From assembly GCA_910588225.1 (NCBI GenBank), contig CAJUQT010000046.1:1-31899 (forward strand): a DNA stretch of 31,899 bases, written 5' to 3'. The notes beneath the pieces were generated by a model. It saw only the letters and a list, made by a program, of their open reading frames with translations. It did not search any database and was not told the origin of the DNA. Origin of the DNA: an uncultured Acetatifactor sp. (GTDB lineage: Bacteria; Bacillota; Clostridia; Lachnospirales; Lachnospiraceae). The stretch's first letter is position 1. Each line of letters begins with the position of its first letter. Positions 7,843-15,682 of the stretch are shown here, piece by piece. A program made the translations under genes and the position numbers.

Positions 7843-10104
7843 TTACTTTTCTTTTTTCTTCGGCACAAATTTCATCCGCAGCAGATACCACAGGCTGCCT
7901 GCCAGGCAGATGGAAGAATAGGCACCGCAGACAATACCCACCATCAGAGGCAGTGCGAAATCACGGATACTGGTAACTCCCAGAATGTACAGCACAGCCA
8001 CCATGATAAATGTAGTCAGGGAAGTAAAAATACTTCTTGACATGGTCTGGGTAATACTCTTGTTCACAATTTCCTTAAGATCATCCTTGTGATTCATGGT
8101 CCGCATATTTTCACGAATACGGTCAAAGATTACAATGGTGGCATTGATGGAATAACCCACAATGGTCAGCATACAGGCCACAAAGGTATTACTTACGGAC
8201 ACACGGGCCGCCGCATAAAAAGCAAGTACCACCAATACGTCATGAAGCAGTGCAATTATACTGCTGACACCGAACCGGATATCACTGAATCGAATTCTGA
8301 TATAAATCAGCATAAAGACAATGGCAACCAACACTGCGATAATGGTATCTGATTTCATCTCGTCACTGATGGTGGAGCTGATGGTCTCCGATGTAATCAT
8401 ATTCTCAGCCACACCGAACTTATCGGTAAACATCTGATTTAATTCCGTTCTCTGCTCAACGCTCAGAGATGTGGTTTTAAAAATAACTTCGTTGGAGTCC
8501 TGCACAGTCTGTATCTGAACGGCACTGCCGGTAATCTCCTCGATAAAAGGAACCACATCCGCATTGGCCTTCTCCAGGGTCATAGCCTCCTGGAAAGTAA
8601 CTGTGGTAGCCGTGCCGCCTTTGAATTCCAGACTATAGTTCAGCGCATCTCCACCGCCTGCTTTATTCACGCCCATCACGATAAAGCCTGCCGCAATCAC
8701 CGCAGCCGATATGCCGAAGAATACTGTTTTTCTGGAAAGGATATTCAATACTTTATGTTCTTTTCCCATACCATAAAGCTTTTCGCTCTTCAGACCCAGG
8801 GCATAAAGAGCATACAACAGATATCTGGTTACCACCAGCGCCGTAAACATGGAAAGCACAATACCAAGCGCCAGCGTCTGCGCGAAGCCCTTCACTGTTC
8901 CAGGCCCCAGCCAAAGCAGAACGCCCGCCGCAATCAGAGTTGTAATATTTCCGTCAATAATAGCGGATAAGGCTTTGTCAAAGCCGATTTTAACAGCATT
9001 TCTCACCGTTTTCCCAGCAGCCAGTTCTTCCCGGATACGAGCGAAAATAATCACATTGGCGTCTACCGCCATACCGATGGAAAGAATGATACCTGCCACA
9101 CCTGACAGTGTCAGCGTCATATCAAACCCGTTCAGAAGCAGAATTACCAGAGCCACATAGGACAGCAGACCAATGGCCGAAGCCACACCGGGAAGCAGAT
9201 AAATCACTATCATAAATACCATCACTATCACCAGGCCGATGGCGCCTGCCTTCAGGCTGGTATCAATGGCTTCCACACCCAGCTGGGCTCCCACTACTTT
9301 CGAGTGCAGTTCTTCCAGCTCCAGTCTCAGGCCGCCGATGCGAATGGTGGAAGCCAGGCTTTCCGCCCGCTCATAGGACTCCATAGGAGAAATCTGTGCG
9401 CTTCCGTCCGTAATCACTGCATTTACACTGGGAGCGCTGATTATATTTCCGTCATAATAAATGGCAAGACTTTCATTTTTGTCAAAAGCATTCTGGGTTG
9501 CCTGGGTAAATTTGGCAGTTCCTTCCTCTGTCATGGTCAGGCTTACCACGAACTCGGAGCCCATATTCGTCTGTATGGTCCCTGCGGTGGCACTGCTTAC
9601 ATCCGTACCCTGTACCAGAATGGAACCGTCCTCCAGAAGCTGCTCTATCGGCTTGTGCAGCACATAACCGACTCCATATGTGCCGTCTGCATTCTGCACC
9701 GACTGCTGACTGTAATTTATATTCCCATCCGGGTCAGTCTGAGAAATAAAATACAATGCACCGGGTCTGCCCAGTTCCTGCAAAATCGTATTGGCATCAC
9801 TGACTCCGGGAATCTCAATATTGATTCTGTCGGAACCTTCCTGATACACAATTGCCTCCGTGCTGTATCCCTCCACTCGCTTCTGCAGCTTGGCAATAGT
9901 GTCAGCCATATCCGTGGCACTGGGTTCTTCCTCTCCCACCACCTGATAGGTGATGCTGACACCGCCTGCCAGATCCAGACCCAGATTAATATCCGACGCG
10001 CTTCCGCTGCCGTCCGCATCCGTTCCGGCAATGTCAATATACGTGACACCTGCCAGAATTACGAAAATGCAAAGCAGTATCGCTATCGCTCTGTTTTTCT
10101 TCAT
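7843..10104 (-). CDS. secDF: Protein translocase subunit SecDF (single chain)
   Basis: The 753-residue protein fuses SecD and SecF, the proton-driven pair that helps pull proteins out of the SecYEG channel. The SecD part (1 to about 440) has one N-terminal helix (5-25), the LGLDLAGG motif, a large extracytoplasmic domain and five more helices around VDANVIIFARIREE. The SecF part (about 455-753) has its own first helix, LEFKGGT, and the helices around INATIVIFDRIREN. AGGAGG lies nine bases before the ATG at 10104. It is the last gene of the TIGR04086-SCIFF-maturase-secDF block, an order I recall as conserved in Clostridia. The maturase-secDF gap holds a repeat array. Confidence 0.95.
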   Translation of the reverse strand: MKKNRAIAILLCIFVILAGVTYIDIAGTDADGSGSASDINLGLDLAGGVSITYQVVGEEEPSATDMADTIAKLQKRVEGYSTEAIVYQEGSDRINIEIPGVSDANTILQELGRPGALYFISQTDPDGNINYSQQSVQNADGTYGVGYVLHKPIEQLLEDGSILVQGTDVSSATAGTIQTNMGSEFVVSLTMTEEGTAKFTQATQNAFDKNESLAIYYDGNIISAPSVNAVITDGSAQISPMESYERAESLASTIRIGGLRLELEELHSKVVGAQLGVEAIDTSLKAGAIGLVIVMVFMIVIYLLPGVASAIGLLSYVALVILLLNGFDMTLTLSGVAGIILSIGMAVDANVIIFARIREELAAGKTVRNAVKIGFDKALSAIIDGNITTLIAAGVLLWLGPGTVKGFAQTLALGIVLSMFTALVVTRYLLYALYALGLKSEKLYGMGKEHKVLNILSRKTVFFGISAAVIAAGFIVMGVNKAGGGDALNYSLEFKGGTATTVTFQEAMTLEKANADVVPFIEEITGSAVQIQTVQDSNEVIFKTTSLSVEQRTELNQMFTDKFGVAENMITSETISSTISDEMKSDTIIAVLVAIVFMLIYIRIRFSDIRFGVSSIIALLHDVLVVLAFYAAARVSVSNTFVACMLTIVGYSINATIVIFDRIRENMRTMNHKDDLKEIVNKSITQTMSRSIFTSLTTFIMVAVLYILGVTSIRDFALPLMVGIVCGAYSSICLAGSLWYLLRMKFVPKKKEK

Positions 10105-10115
10105 GTCTTTTCCTC

Positions 10116-10300
10116 CTGATTAAAGTTCCGTACAAGCCTGGACAGTACCTTGGCTTCAGCATAGAATTTACGGCCGTAAGTACGTCCGTAAATTCTATGG
10201 GTACTGTCTGGGCTTGTACTGTTTTAAGTTCCGTATCTGTCCAATCAGTACCAGTTCTCCGTATGGATACTGCTTCGGACAGATACTGTTTTTAAGTTCC
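10116..10300. repeat. Array of ~14-bp direct repeats alternating with long palindromes
   Basis: Three copies of a plus-strand repeat of the form CTGTTTTAAGTTCC lie at 10116-10129 (variant with GATT), 10219-10232 and 10286-10300. Between the first two is a 90-base palindrome (10130-10219): outer arms GTACAAGCC and GGCTTGTAC, then GGACAGTACC against GGTACTGTC, and an inner AGAATTTACGG against CCGTAAATTCT. Between the second and third is a 54-base palindrome (10233-10286) with arms GTATCTGTCC and GGACAGATAC. The palindromes differ in sequence while the repeat is kept. The same repeat recurs at 21306-21552. It fills the maturase-secDF gap, and in transcripts both units should fold into hairpins. 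Confidence 0.75.
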
Positions 10301-10310
10301 GCCTCTGCTT

Positions 10311-11696
10311 TTACAAATCCGCCTCGTCCACCTTCAGCATGATTGCGCATTCCACGCGTTTCCTCTGAAGTTCACAGCCCACGTCATAGGCATCGTTGAT
10401 ATTGCCGTGGAAGTTATAGGAATTTGCCGCACATCCGCCGCTGCAGTAGAATCTGGCAAAGCATTTTTTACATTTATCCTTCGAATACACATTGCAGCAT
10501 TTGAATTCGTCCCGGATGTCCTCTCTTAGGATCCCCTCTTCCACATTGCCCATGAGAAAGCTCTCATTTCCCACAAATTGATGGCAGGGGTACAGATCTC
10601 CCCAGGGTGTTACCGCCAGGTATTCCGTGCCGGATCCGCAGCCGGAAAGCCGCTTTGCCACACAGGGGCCGCCCTCCAGGTCTATCATAAAATGGAAAAA
10701 GTTAAAACCTTTTCCCTCTTTTCTACGCTTTATCATTTCCACTGCCAATCTGTCATATTCTTCCTTCAGCTGTGGGATATCCGTCTCCCTGATGGCATAA
10801 TCATCCTCCGGTCCGGCCACCACCGGCTCCACGGAAATCTGCTGAAAGCCCAGATCCGCCAGATGCAGTACATCCTTCGAGAAATCCAGATTATTGCGGG
10901 TAAAAGTCCCTCTGACATAATACCTGGTCTGTCCTCTGCTCTCCGCCACCTTCTGAAATTTGGGAACAATCAGATCATAGCTGCCCTGACCGCCGCGGAA
11001 CGGACGCATGGCATCGTTAATTTCCTTCCGACCATCTATACTCAGCACAATATTGGCCATTTCCCGATTTGCGAATTCCAGAATTTCATCATTCAGAAGC
11101 ACTCCGTTGGTTGTCAGCGTAAAACGAAATTTCTTGTGATAAGGTGCTTCCAGGCTTCTGCCGTATTCCACCAGCTCCTTTACCACCTGCCAGTTCATCA
11201 AAGGCTCCCCGCCGAAGAAATCCACTTCCAGATTCGTTCGATTCCCGGAATTTGCCACCAGAAAATCCAGCGCCTTTTTTCCAACTTCAAAACTCATCAG
11301 GGCCCGCCTGCCGTGATACTCTCCCTCTTCGGCAAAGCAATATCTGCACGCAAGATTGCAGTCATGAGCGATATGAAGGCACAGGGCTTTTACCACGGTC
11401 TGGCGCTTTTTAAAATCATATACATAATTTTCATAGACATCCGGTGCAAACAGCTGCCCCTCCGCCTCCAGTTCCAGCACTTCCTCCAGCGCCTCTTCCA
11501 GCTCCGCCCTGTCATAGGGGAGAATATCCAGATTCAGCACAGCCATCCTGAGCGTGTCGGCATCTTTGATTCCTTCCTTTATAAGAGGCTCAACTACCTG
11601 AATCATATCATAGACAATTTCGTCCACCACATGAATGGAACCGCTGTTCACGTCCATTACAATGTTATACCCATTGCTTTTAAACTGGTGTATCAC
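10311..11696 (-). CDS. SCIFF peptide maturase, radical SAM/SPASM thioether-forming enzyme
   Basis: A 461-residue radical SAM enzyme that installs a Cys-to-alpha-carbon thioether bridge in the SCIFF precursor (family TIGR03974, CteB type). The N-terminal third is the peptide-recognition region. The radical SAM cluster CNLACRYC (around residue 113) binds the 4Fe-4S cluster that cleaves S-adenosylmethionine, and FFGGEPLMNW is the typical GGEP motif. The C-terminal SPASM region has Cys-rich CNVYSKDKCKKCFARFYCSGGC, given here as CNVYSKDKC plus CKKCFARFYCSGGC. It acts in the cytoplasm. The start is a GTG at 11696 with AAAGGA eight bases upstream. The precursor gene lies directly upstream, separated by a strong hairpin. 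Confidence 0.95.
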   Translation of the reverse strand: MIHQFKSNGYNIVMDVNSGSIHVVDEIVYDMIQVVEPLIKEGIKDADTLRMAVLNLDILPYDRAELEEALEEVLELEAEGQLFAPDVYENYVYDFKKRQTVVKALCLHIAHDCNLACRYCFAEEGEYHGRRALMSFEVGKKALDFLVANSGNRTNLEVDFFGGEPLMNWQVVKELVEYGRSLEAPYHKKFRFTLTTNGVLLNDEILEFANREMANIVLSIDGRKEINDAMRPFRGGQGSYDLIVPKFQKVAESRGQTRYYVRGTFTRNNLDFSKDVLHLADLGFQQISVEPVVAGPEDDYAIRETDIPQLKEEYDRLAVEMIKRRKEGKGFNFFHFMIDLEGGPCVAKRLSGCGSGTEYLAVTPWGDLYPCHQFVGNESFLMGNVEEGILREDIRDEFKCCNVYSKDKCKKCFARFYCSGGCAANSYNFHGNINDAYDVGCELQRKRVECAIMLKVDEADL

Positions 11697-11721
11697 TTAA
11701 ATTTTCCTTTCCGTACGCAAA

Positions 11722-11752
11722 GTGCAAGCAGTGAATAAATCACTGCTTGCAC
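11722..11752 (-). terminator. Hairpin between SCIFF precursor and maturase (attenuator)
   Basis: GTGCAAGCAGTG and CACTGCTTGCAC form a perfect 12-bp stem with a 7-base loop. It lies between the precursor stop (11778) and the maturase start (11696). On the minus strand only TTT follows the stem, so it is probably a partial terminator or processing site that yields more precursor than maturase message. Confidence 0.6.
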
Positions 11753-11777
11753 TGTTCTTTTCCTTTTGCCTCTGTCA

Positions 11778-11921
11778 CTATCTGGCGTTCTCACAGCTCT
11801 GGTTGCCTACCGTACAGGATGTCTTGCAGGCAGACTGGCAGGATGTCTGGCACTCGCCGCAGCCGCCCTTCTTCATGGACTCCTTTAAATTTCTGGTTAT
11901 CAAGGTCTTAATGTGCTTCAT
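11778..11921 (-). CDS. SCIFF six-cysteine ribosomal peptide precursor
   Basis: The 47-residue peptide begins MKHIKTLITRNLKESMKKGG and carries six cysteines at 21, 24, 28, 32, 36 and 43, within a core of the form CGECQTSCQSACKTSC. This is the near-invariant SCIFF precursor of Clostridia (TIGR03973). The leader half (1-20) is bound by the maturase; the Cys core receives the thioether link. The mature role is not established. AAGGAG lies 11 bases before the ATG. It lies 82 bases upstream of the maturase and has its own likely promoter at 11994-12021, consistent with high expression of the substrate. Confidence 0.97.
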   Translation of the reverse strand: MKHIKTLITRNLKESMKKGGCGECQTSCQSACKTSCTVGNQSCENAR

Positions 11922-11993
11922 ATCGTACACTCTCCTTATCTTTTTATTTCAGTTCCGTATCTCCCTGACTGATCCCATCAGGAAACTTTATGT

Positions 11994-12021
11994 AGTATAT
12001 CATAAAATGCGTATTTGTAAA
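11994..12021 (-). promoter_or_regulatory. SCIFF precursor promoter
   Basis: Minus-strand TTTACA (12021-12016) and TATACT (11999-11994) are separated by 16 bases. This promoter lies between the TIGR04086 gene and the SCIFF gene and gives a leader of about 65 bases with a small CTGAT/ATCAG hairpin. Confidence 0.5.
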
Positions 12022-12038
12022 AGGGTTTTTTCAAAATT

Positions 12039-12425
12039 TTAGCTCAGCATTCCTCCCAGCATGCCGCCTCCCGCACACAATGCAAACGTGGTAAAAAAGG
12101 AATTTCCAATCTGAATATTTCCTTTCCCAACACACAGGGAAACCACTGTCAGTATCAGGAAATAAGCGCCGCCCATTACCAGCCCCCACAAAAATCTGCG
12201 GCTGCCCATCTTTTTTCCCGTAACAAAACCTCCGAAGAATGTTGCAGCCACATAAATCACAATGATGGCTATGGAGACTATCTTCTCATCCAGTCCCATC
12301 TTATACAGCAAAAATGCCAGCACTGCAAGCAGCACTCCTGTAAGTATGTACGAAAAAAGAAGACTCTTCAGCAAGAATGCCGCAGGTATTCCTTCCTTAT
12401 CAGAGTTACGTTCCATACGTTCCAT
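12039..12425 (-). CDS. TIGR04086 family membrane protein
   Basis: A 128-residue protein with four predicted membrane helices (about 17-40, 47-67, 76-98, 104-126), a polar N-terminal tail and Gly-rich last helices (CAGGGMLGGML). Four-helix proteins of this family (TIGR04086/DUF3792) are often found directly upstream of SCIFF in Clostridia, and this context is the main reason for the call. The function is unknown. AGGGGGAAAG precedes the ATG at 12425. It heads the block and is divergent from the CBS/CorC gene, with a promoter at 12461-12489. Confidence 0.85.
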   Translation of the reverse strand: MERMERNSDKEGIPAAFLLKSLLFSYILTGVLLAVLAFLLYKMGLDEKIVSIAIIVIYVAATFFGGFVTGKKMGSRRFLWGLVMGGAYFLILTVVSLCVGKGNIQIGNSFFTTFALCAGGGMLGGMLS

Positions 12426-12460
12426 CTTTCCCCCTGTCCGACCTGAAAGTCTATAAACTT

Positions 12461-12489
12461 TTTATAAAATCATATGCACTCCAGTCCAA
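12461..12489 (-). promoter_or_regulatory. Promoter of the TIGR04086-SCIFF-secDF block
   Basis: Minus-strand TTGGAC (12489-12484) and TATAAA (12466-12461) are 17 bases apart, giving a leader of about 30 bases before the ATG at 12425. It lies back to back with the promoter at 12494-12522. Confidence 0.5.
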
Positions 12490-12493
12490 AAAC

Positions 12494-12522
12494 TTGACAA
12501 TCGAGTCTATATTATGTATATT
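12494..12522 (+). promoter_or_regulatory. Promoter of the CBS/CorC membrane protein gene
   Basis: A perfect TTGACA (12494-12499) is followed after 17 bases by TATATT (12517-12522). This is the best promoter in the window and points to steady, housekeeping-type expression. Confidence 0.75.
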
Positions 12523-12590
12523 TACTTCATAGCGAATACGCTATACTATTACTATGGCAGCCGCCATAAATGAAAAGGAGTGATTTTTTT

Positions 12591-13895
12591 TTGGACGTTC
12601 CGGAAGGTATACAATTTTTAGCTCTGTTTTTTCTGATTCTTCTTTCAGGCTTTTTCTCATCTGCAGAGACAGCCTTCAGTACTGTCAATCGTGTGCGACT
12701 GCAGACCCTCCAGGAGGAAGGAAGCAAGCGTGCGGCAAAGGTCAATAAAATACTGGGTAATTACAGTAAAATGCTGAGCGCAGTTCTGATCGGCAACAAC
12801 ATTGTCAATCTGTCGGCTTCCGCTCTGGCTACCACACTGGCTCTGCGCTTCGGCATAGCCGTAGCCATCGCTACCGGTACCCTGACCATTGTCCTTCTGC
12901 TCTGCGGCGAAATCGTCCCCAAAACCTGGGCCATGCTTTCTTCGGAAAAGATTACCCTTGCTTACAGCGGAATTATCTATGGATTAATGCAGCTCATGAC
13001 CCCTGTCATTTTCGTGATTGACAAACTGGCCAACGGCATTCTGCGTCTGCTGCGCATTGACCCCAGTAAGAAAATTACCACCATAACCGAAGCAGAACTG
13101 CGCACCTATGTGGATGTGGGACATGCGGATGGTGTCATCGAGTCCGAGGAGAGGGAAATGATCTACAATGTGTTCGATTTCTCCGACGCACTGGCCAAGG
13201 ATATCATGATTCCCCGTTTCAACATGGTGACTGTGGATGTAGAGGCTACTTACAGCGAAGTACTGGCCGTATTCCGAGAATCCATGTACACCCGCATTCC
13301 TGTGTATCAGGAGGATAAGGACAATATTATCGGCCTGATTAATATCAAGGATTTCATCCTGAAGGAGGATGAAGAAACCTTCAACATTAAATCCATCCTC
13401 AGAGACGCTTATTATACATACGAATATAAAAAGGTAGCCGATCTGCTTTACGAATTGCGGGAAAAGACTACCAGCGTCACTTTTGTGCTTAATGAGTACG
13501 GCGCCACGGTAGGTATGATCACCCAGGAAGATCTGTTGGAAGAGATTGTGGGAGAAATCCGTGACGAATATGATGCCGATGAAGAGGAGTACATTCAGGA
13601 AGTGGGAGAACGCACCTACCTGGTAGAGGGCAGCATGAAGCTGGACGATATCAACGATGAGTTGGAAACCAGTCTGGACAGTGAAGACTATGATTCCATC
13701 GGCGGCATGATTATCGAAGCGCTGGACCGGCTTCCGGAGGACAATGAAGAAGTCACACTGGACACCGGCGTCCGTCTGAAAGTGCGGGGAATAGAACAAA
13801 ACCGTATTCTAAAGGTACTGATGACTCTGCCGGAACCGAAAGCAGAGGAGGAAGACTCCGATGAAGAGGAAGGTCCCGATGATGCCGTCGATTAG
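12591..13895 (+). CDS. CNNM/CBS/CorC_HlyC domain membrane protein (hemolysin-family)
   Basis: About 434 residues. The N-terminal DUF21/CNNM membrane domain (to about 185) has four hydrophobic stretches and the motif FFSSAETAFSTVN. A pair of CBS domains follows (about 200-330: MIPRFNMVTVD, TRIPVYQEDKDNIIG, VTFVLNEYGATVG), then a C-terminal CorC_HlyC domain with YDSIGGMIIEAL and an acidic tail. These proteins are linked to divalent cation, mainly Mg2+, export or homeostasis; the 'hemolysin' name is historical. The likely start is TTG at 12591, because AAGGAG lies ten bases before it. An in-frame ATG at 12570 has no ribosome site and would place the Shine-Dalgarno inside the gene. Confidence 0.9.
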   Translation: MDVPEGIQFLALFFLILLSGFFSSAETAFSTVNRVRLQTLQEEGSKRAAKVNKILGNYSKMLSAVLIGNNIVNLSASALATTLALRFGIAVAIATGTLTIVLLLCGEIVPKTWAMLSSEKITLAYSGIIYGLMQLMTPVIFVIDKLANGILRLLRIDPSKKITTITEAELRTYVDVGHADGVIESEEREMIYNVFDFSDALAKDIMIPRFNMVTVDVEATYSEVLAVFRESMYTRIPVYQEDKDNIIGLINIKDFILKEDEETFNIKSILRDAYYTYEYKKVADLLYELREKTTSVTFVLNEYGATVGMITQEDLLEEIVGEIRDEYDADEEEYIQEVGERTYLVEGSMKLDDINDELETSLDSEDYDSIGGMIIEALDRLPEDNEEVTLDTGVRLKVRGIEQNRILKVLMTLPEPKAEEEDSDEEEGPDDAVD

Positions 13896-13905
13896 ACTAA
13901 GACAA

Positions 13906-13933
13906 TAAAAAGGCCGTGCTATGCTGAAACGGC
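13906..13933 (-). terminator. Terminator of the pst transcript
   Basis: On the minus strand GCCGT and ACGGC form a stem around an 11-base loop, followed by CTTTTT. It lies about 40 bases after the pstB stop codon and immediately downstream of the convergent CBS/CorC gene. Confidence 0.6.
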
Positions 13934-13949
13934 GGAAACTAAACCGACT

Positions 13950-13999
13950 TATATATCAGGGCGTTTCGATATCCTTATCCGAAGCGCCCTGTAATATAT
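13950..13999. repeat. Inverted repeat overlapping the 3' end of pstB
   Basis: ATATAT-CAGGGCG-TTCG pairs with CGAA-CGCCCTG-ATATAT over 50 bases with few mismatches. The right arm encodes the last residues of pstB. With the terminator at 13906 it may form a tandem 3' structure that protects or ends transcripts from both sides. Confidence 0.55.
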
Positions 14000-14733
14000 C
14001 TCTCTGTGCGCCAGTCCGCCGGCCTGCAGAAAATGTCCTCTGCAGACGCGAATTCCACCAGTTCTCCATCCAGGAAAAAGGCTGCCTCATCGGAAATTCT
14101 GGCTGCCTGCTGCATATTGTGCGTCACAATCACAACTGTATATTTTTTCTTCAATTCTTTTATCAATTCTTCTATTTTCAGTGTGGAAACCGGATCCAGC
14201 GCTGATGTAGGCTCATCCATCAACAATATTTCGGGCCCTGCCGCAAGAGCTCTTGCTATGCAGATTCTCTGCTGCTGCCCTCCTGACAGTCCCAGGGCAG
14301 GATACTTAAGCCGTTCCTTCACTTCGTCATAGATTGCTGCACCTTTCAGAGCCTCCTCCACTATTTTCTCCAGTCTGTGCCTGTCTTTTATCCCCTGTAC
14401 CCTCGGTCCAAAGGCAATATTATCATAAACAGACATGGGAAAGGGAGCAGGCTGCTGAAAAACCATGCCCACACGCTTCCGCAGCAGTGTCACATCCACA
14501 CGACTGTCATAGATATCCTCCCCGTCCAAAAGTATCTGGCCCTCTATCCTCGCCTTCTCTGTCAAATCATTCATCCTGTTCAGGCATCTTAAAAAAGTGG
14601 ATTTTCCGCACCCGCTGGGTCCAATAAGCGCCGTTATGGTATTTTTCCTGATTTCCATGCTGACGCCTTTCAGCGCATGGTTTCCTCCGTAATACAGATT
14701 CAGATTCATCACAGACAATTTACTGTTTTTCAT
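13975..14733 (-). CDS. pstB: Phosphate ABC transporter ATP-binding protein
   Basis: The 252-residue ATPase drives phosphate import through PstC-PstA. Visible motifs are Walker A GPSGCGKS (38-45), Q-loop VFQQ (91-94) followed by the PstB-typical PAPFPMSVYDNIAFGPR, signature LSGGQQQR (149-156), Walker B ILLMDEP (169-175) and H-loop His205. The length is normal. The 5' end overlaps pstA by 14 bases, and it is the last gene of the pst unit before a terminator. No phoU is present in the window. Confidence 0.95.
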   Translation of the reverse strand: MKNSKLSVMNLNLYYGGNHALKGVSMEIRKNTITALIGPSGCGKSTFLRCLNRMNDLTEKARIEGQILLDGEDIYDSRVDVTLLRKRVGMVFQQPAPFPMSVYDNIAFGPRVQGIKDRHRLEKIVEEALKGAAIYDEVKERLKYPALGLSGGQQQRICIARALAAGPEILLMDEPTSALDPVSTLKIEELIKELKKKYTVVIVTHNMQQAARISDEAAFFLDGELVEFASAEDIFCRPADWRTERYITGRFG

Positions 14734-15613
14734 TTTCCTCCTGACGGCATACCAGTTTTAATAGTGAATTCATCAGAAAAATCACGAATATCAGCACACA
14801 GCCGATGCCGAAAGCCGTTTCATACTCTCCGTTCTGCATGGACAGATAAAGCTCCACAGTAAGCGTTCCACCGGGCTCCAGAATCTTTCGGCATAATCCT
14901 CCAGGCATTTCACCGAATCCACTTCCCCATACAGGCAGTATCCTTGCGCTGCCTGCGGTAAAGAGCAGCGCTGCCGACTCTCCAATGATACGTCCTGCAG
15001 CCAGAAGAACTCCTGTCAGGATTCCGCTGCGGGATGACGGGAGCAGAATCGTTCGTATCAGCTGCCATTTTGTGGCCCCCAGACCAAGGGCACCCTTCCG
15101 ATATCCTTCCGGAACCGCGCGCAGCGCATCCTGTGTATTTCTCACAATCAAAGGCATAACCATCAGTGTCAGAGTCAGTACCCCGTTCAGCAGAGAGAAT
15201 CCAAGTCCGGCTACCTGCCCGAAAAATACCATTCCGAACAATCCAAAAATCACGGAGGGAATTCCCGCCAGCATATCTATGGCAAATGTAAGCAGCCGTA
15301 CCGCCCACCCCGGCTGTGCATATTCATTCAGATAGACCGCTGTCCCCACACCAATCACCACAGCCACCAGCAACGTCAGGACAATTATGTACAGTGTATT
15401 GAGCAGATTCCCGGCAATCCCTGCCGTCCCCTTCAGATAACTGGTAACAGACAGGAGAAACTGCATACTTAAGATCCGGAATCCTCTGAAAAATACATAC
15501 CCGATAATTCCCAGCAGCAGAAATACCGAACAGTACGCTGCCCCATAGATTGCCGCCAGAAGGAACAGTTCTCCGGCCCTCTTTTTTTTCCGATATAAGG
15601 TAAAATGCTCCAT
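14720..15613 (-). CDS. pstA: Phosphate ABC transporter permease PstA
   Basis: A 297-residue permease with six hydrophobic helices and the EAA-type loop ALRAVPEGYRKGALGLGATK, which couples to PstB. The segment DMLAGIPSVIFGLFGM is typical of PstA. The ATG at 15613 follows GGGGAGAAAA; a TTG at 15625 is possible but less likely. It follows pstC after about 70 bases and overlaps pstB. The last helix is followed by a short charged cytoplasmic tail. Confidence 0.93.
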   Translation of the reverse strand: MEHFTLYRKKKRAGELFLLAAIYGAAYCSVFLLLGIIGYVFFRGFRILSMQFLLSVTSYLKGTAGIAGNLLNTLYIIVLTLLVAVVIGVGTAVYLNEYAQPGWAVRLLTFAIDMLAGIPSVIFGLFGMVFFGQVAGLGFSLLNGVLTLTLMVMPLIVRNTQDALRAVPEGYRKGALGLGATKWQLIRTILLPSSRSGILTGVLLAAGRIIGESAALLFTAGSARILPVWGSGFGEMPGGLCRKILEPGGTLTVELYLSMQNGEYETAFGIGCVLIFVIFLMNSLLKLVCRQEENEKQ

Positions 15614-15682
15614 TTTTCTCCCCAAACTTTTTGAGCAGACCGTACCATAGCTGCTCAGCTTTCTTCTGCCCCCATTCCTTCT

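Noticed and set aside
10130..10219. Integron attC site
   Set aside because: The nested palindrome is attC-like in outline, but the conserved GTTRRRY and RYYYAAC core boxes are missing and no integrase is near.
10116..10300. CRISPR array
   Set aside because: Only three or four repeats per site, uneven unit lengths (15 to 90 bases), the spacer-like units are themselves palindromes, and no cas gene is in the window.
10578..11738. 386-residue plus-strand ORF opposite the SCIFF maturase
   Set aside because: The maturase on the other strand has all family motifs; this frame has none and no ribosome site.
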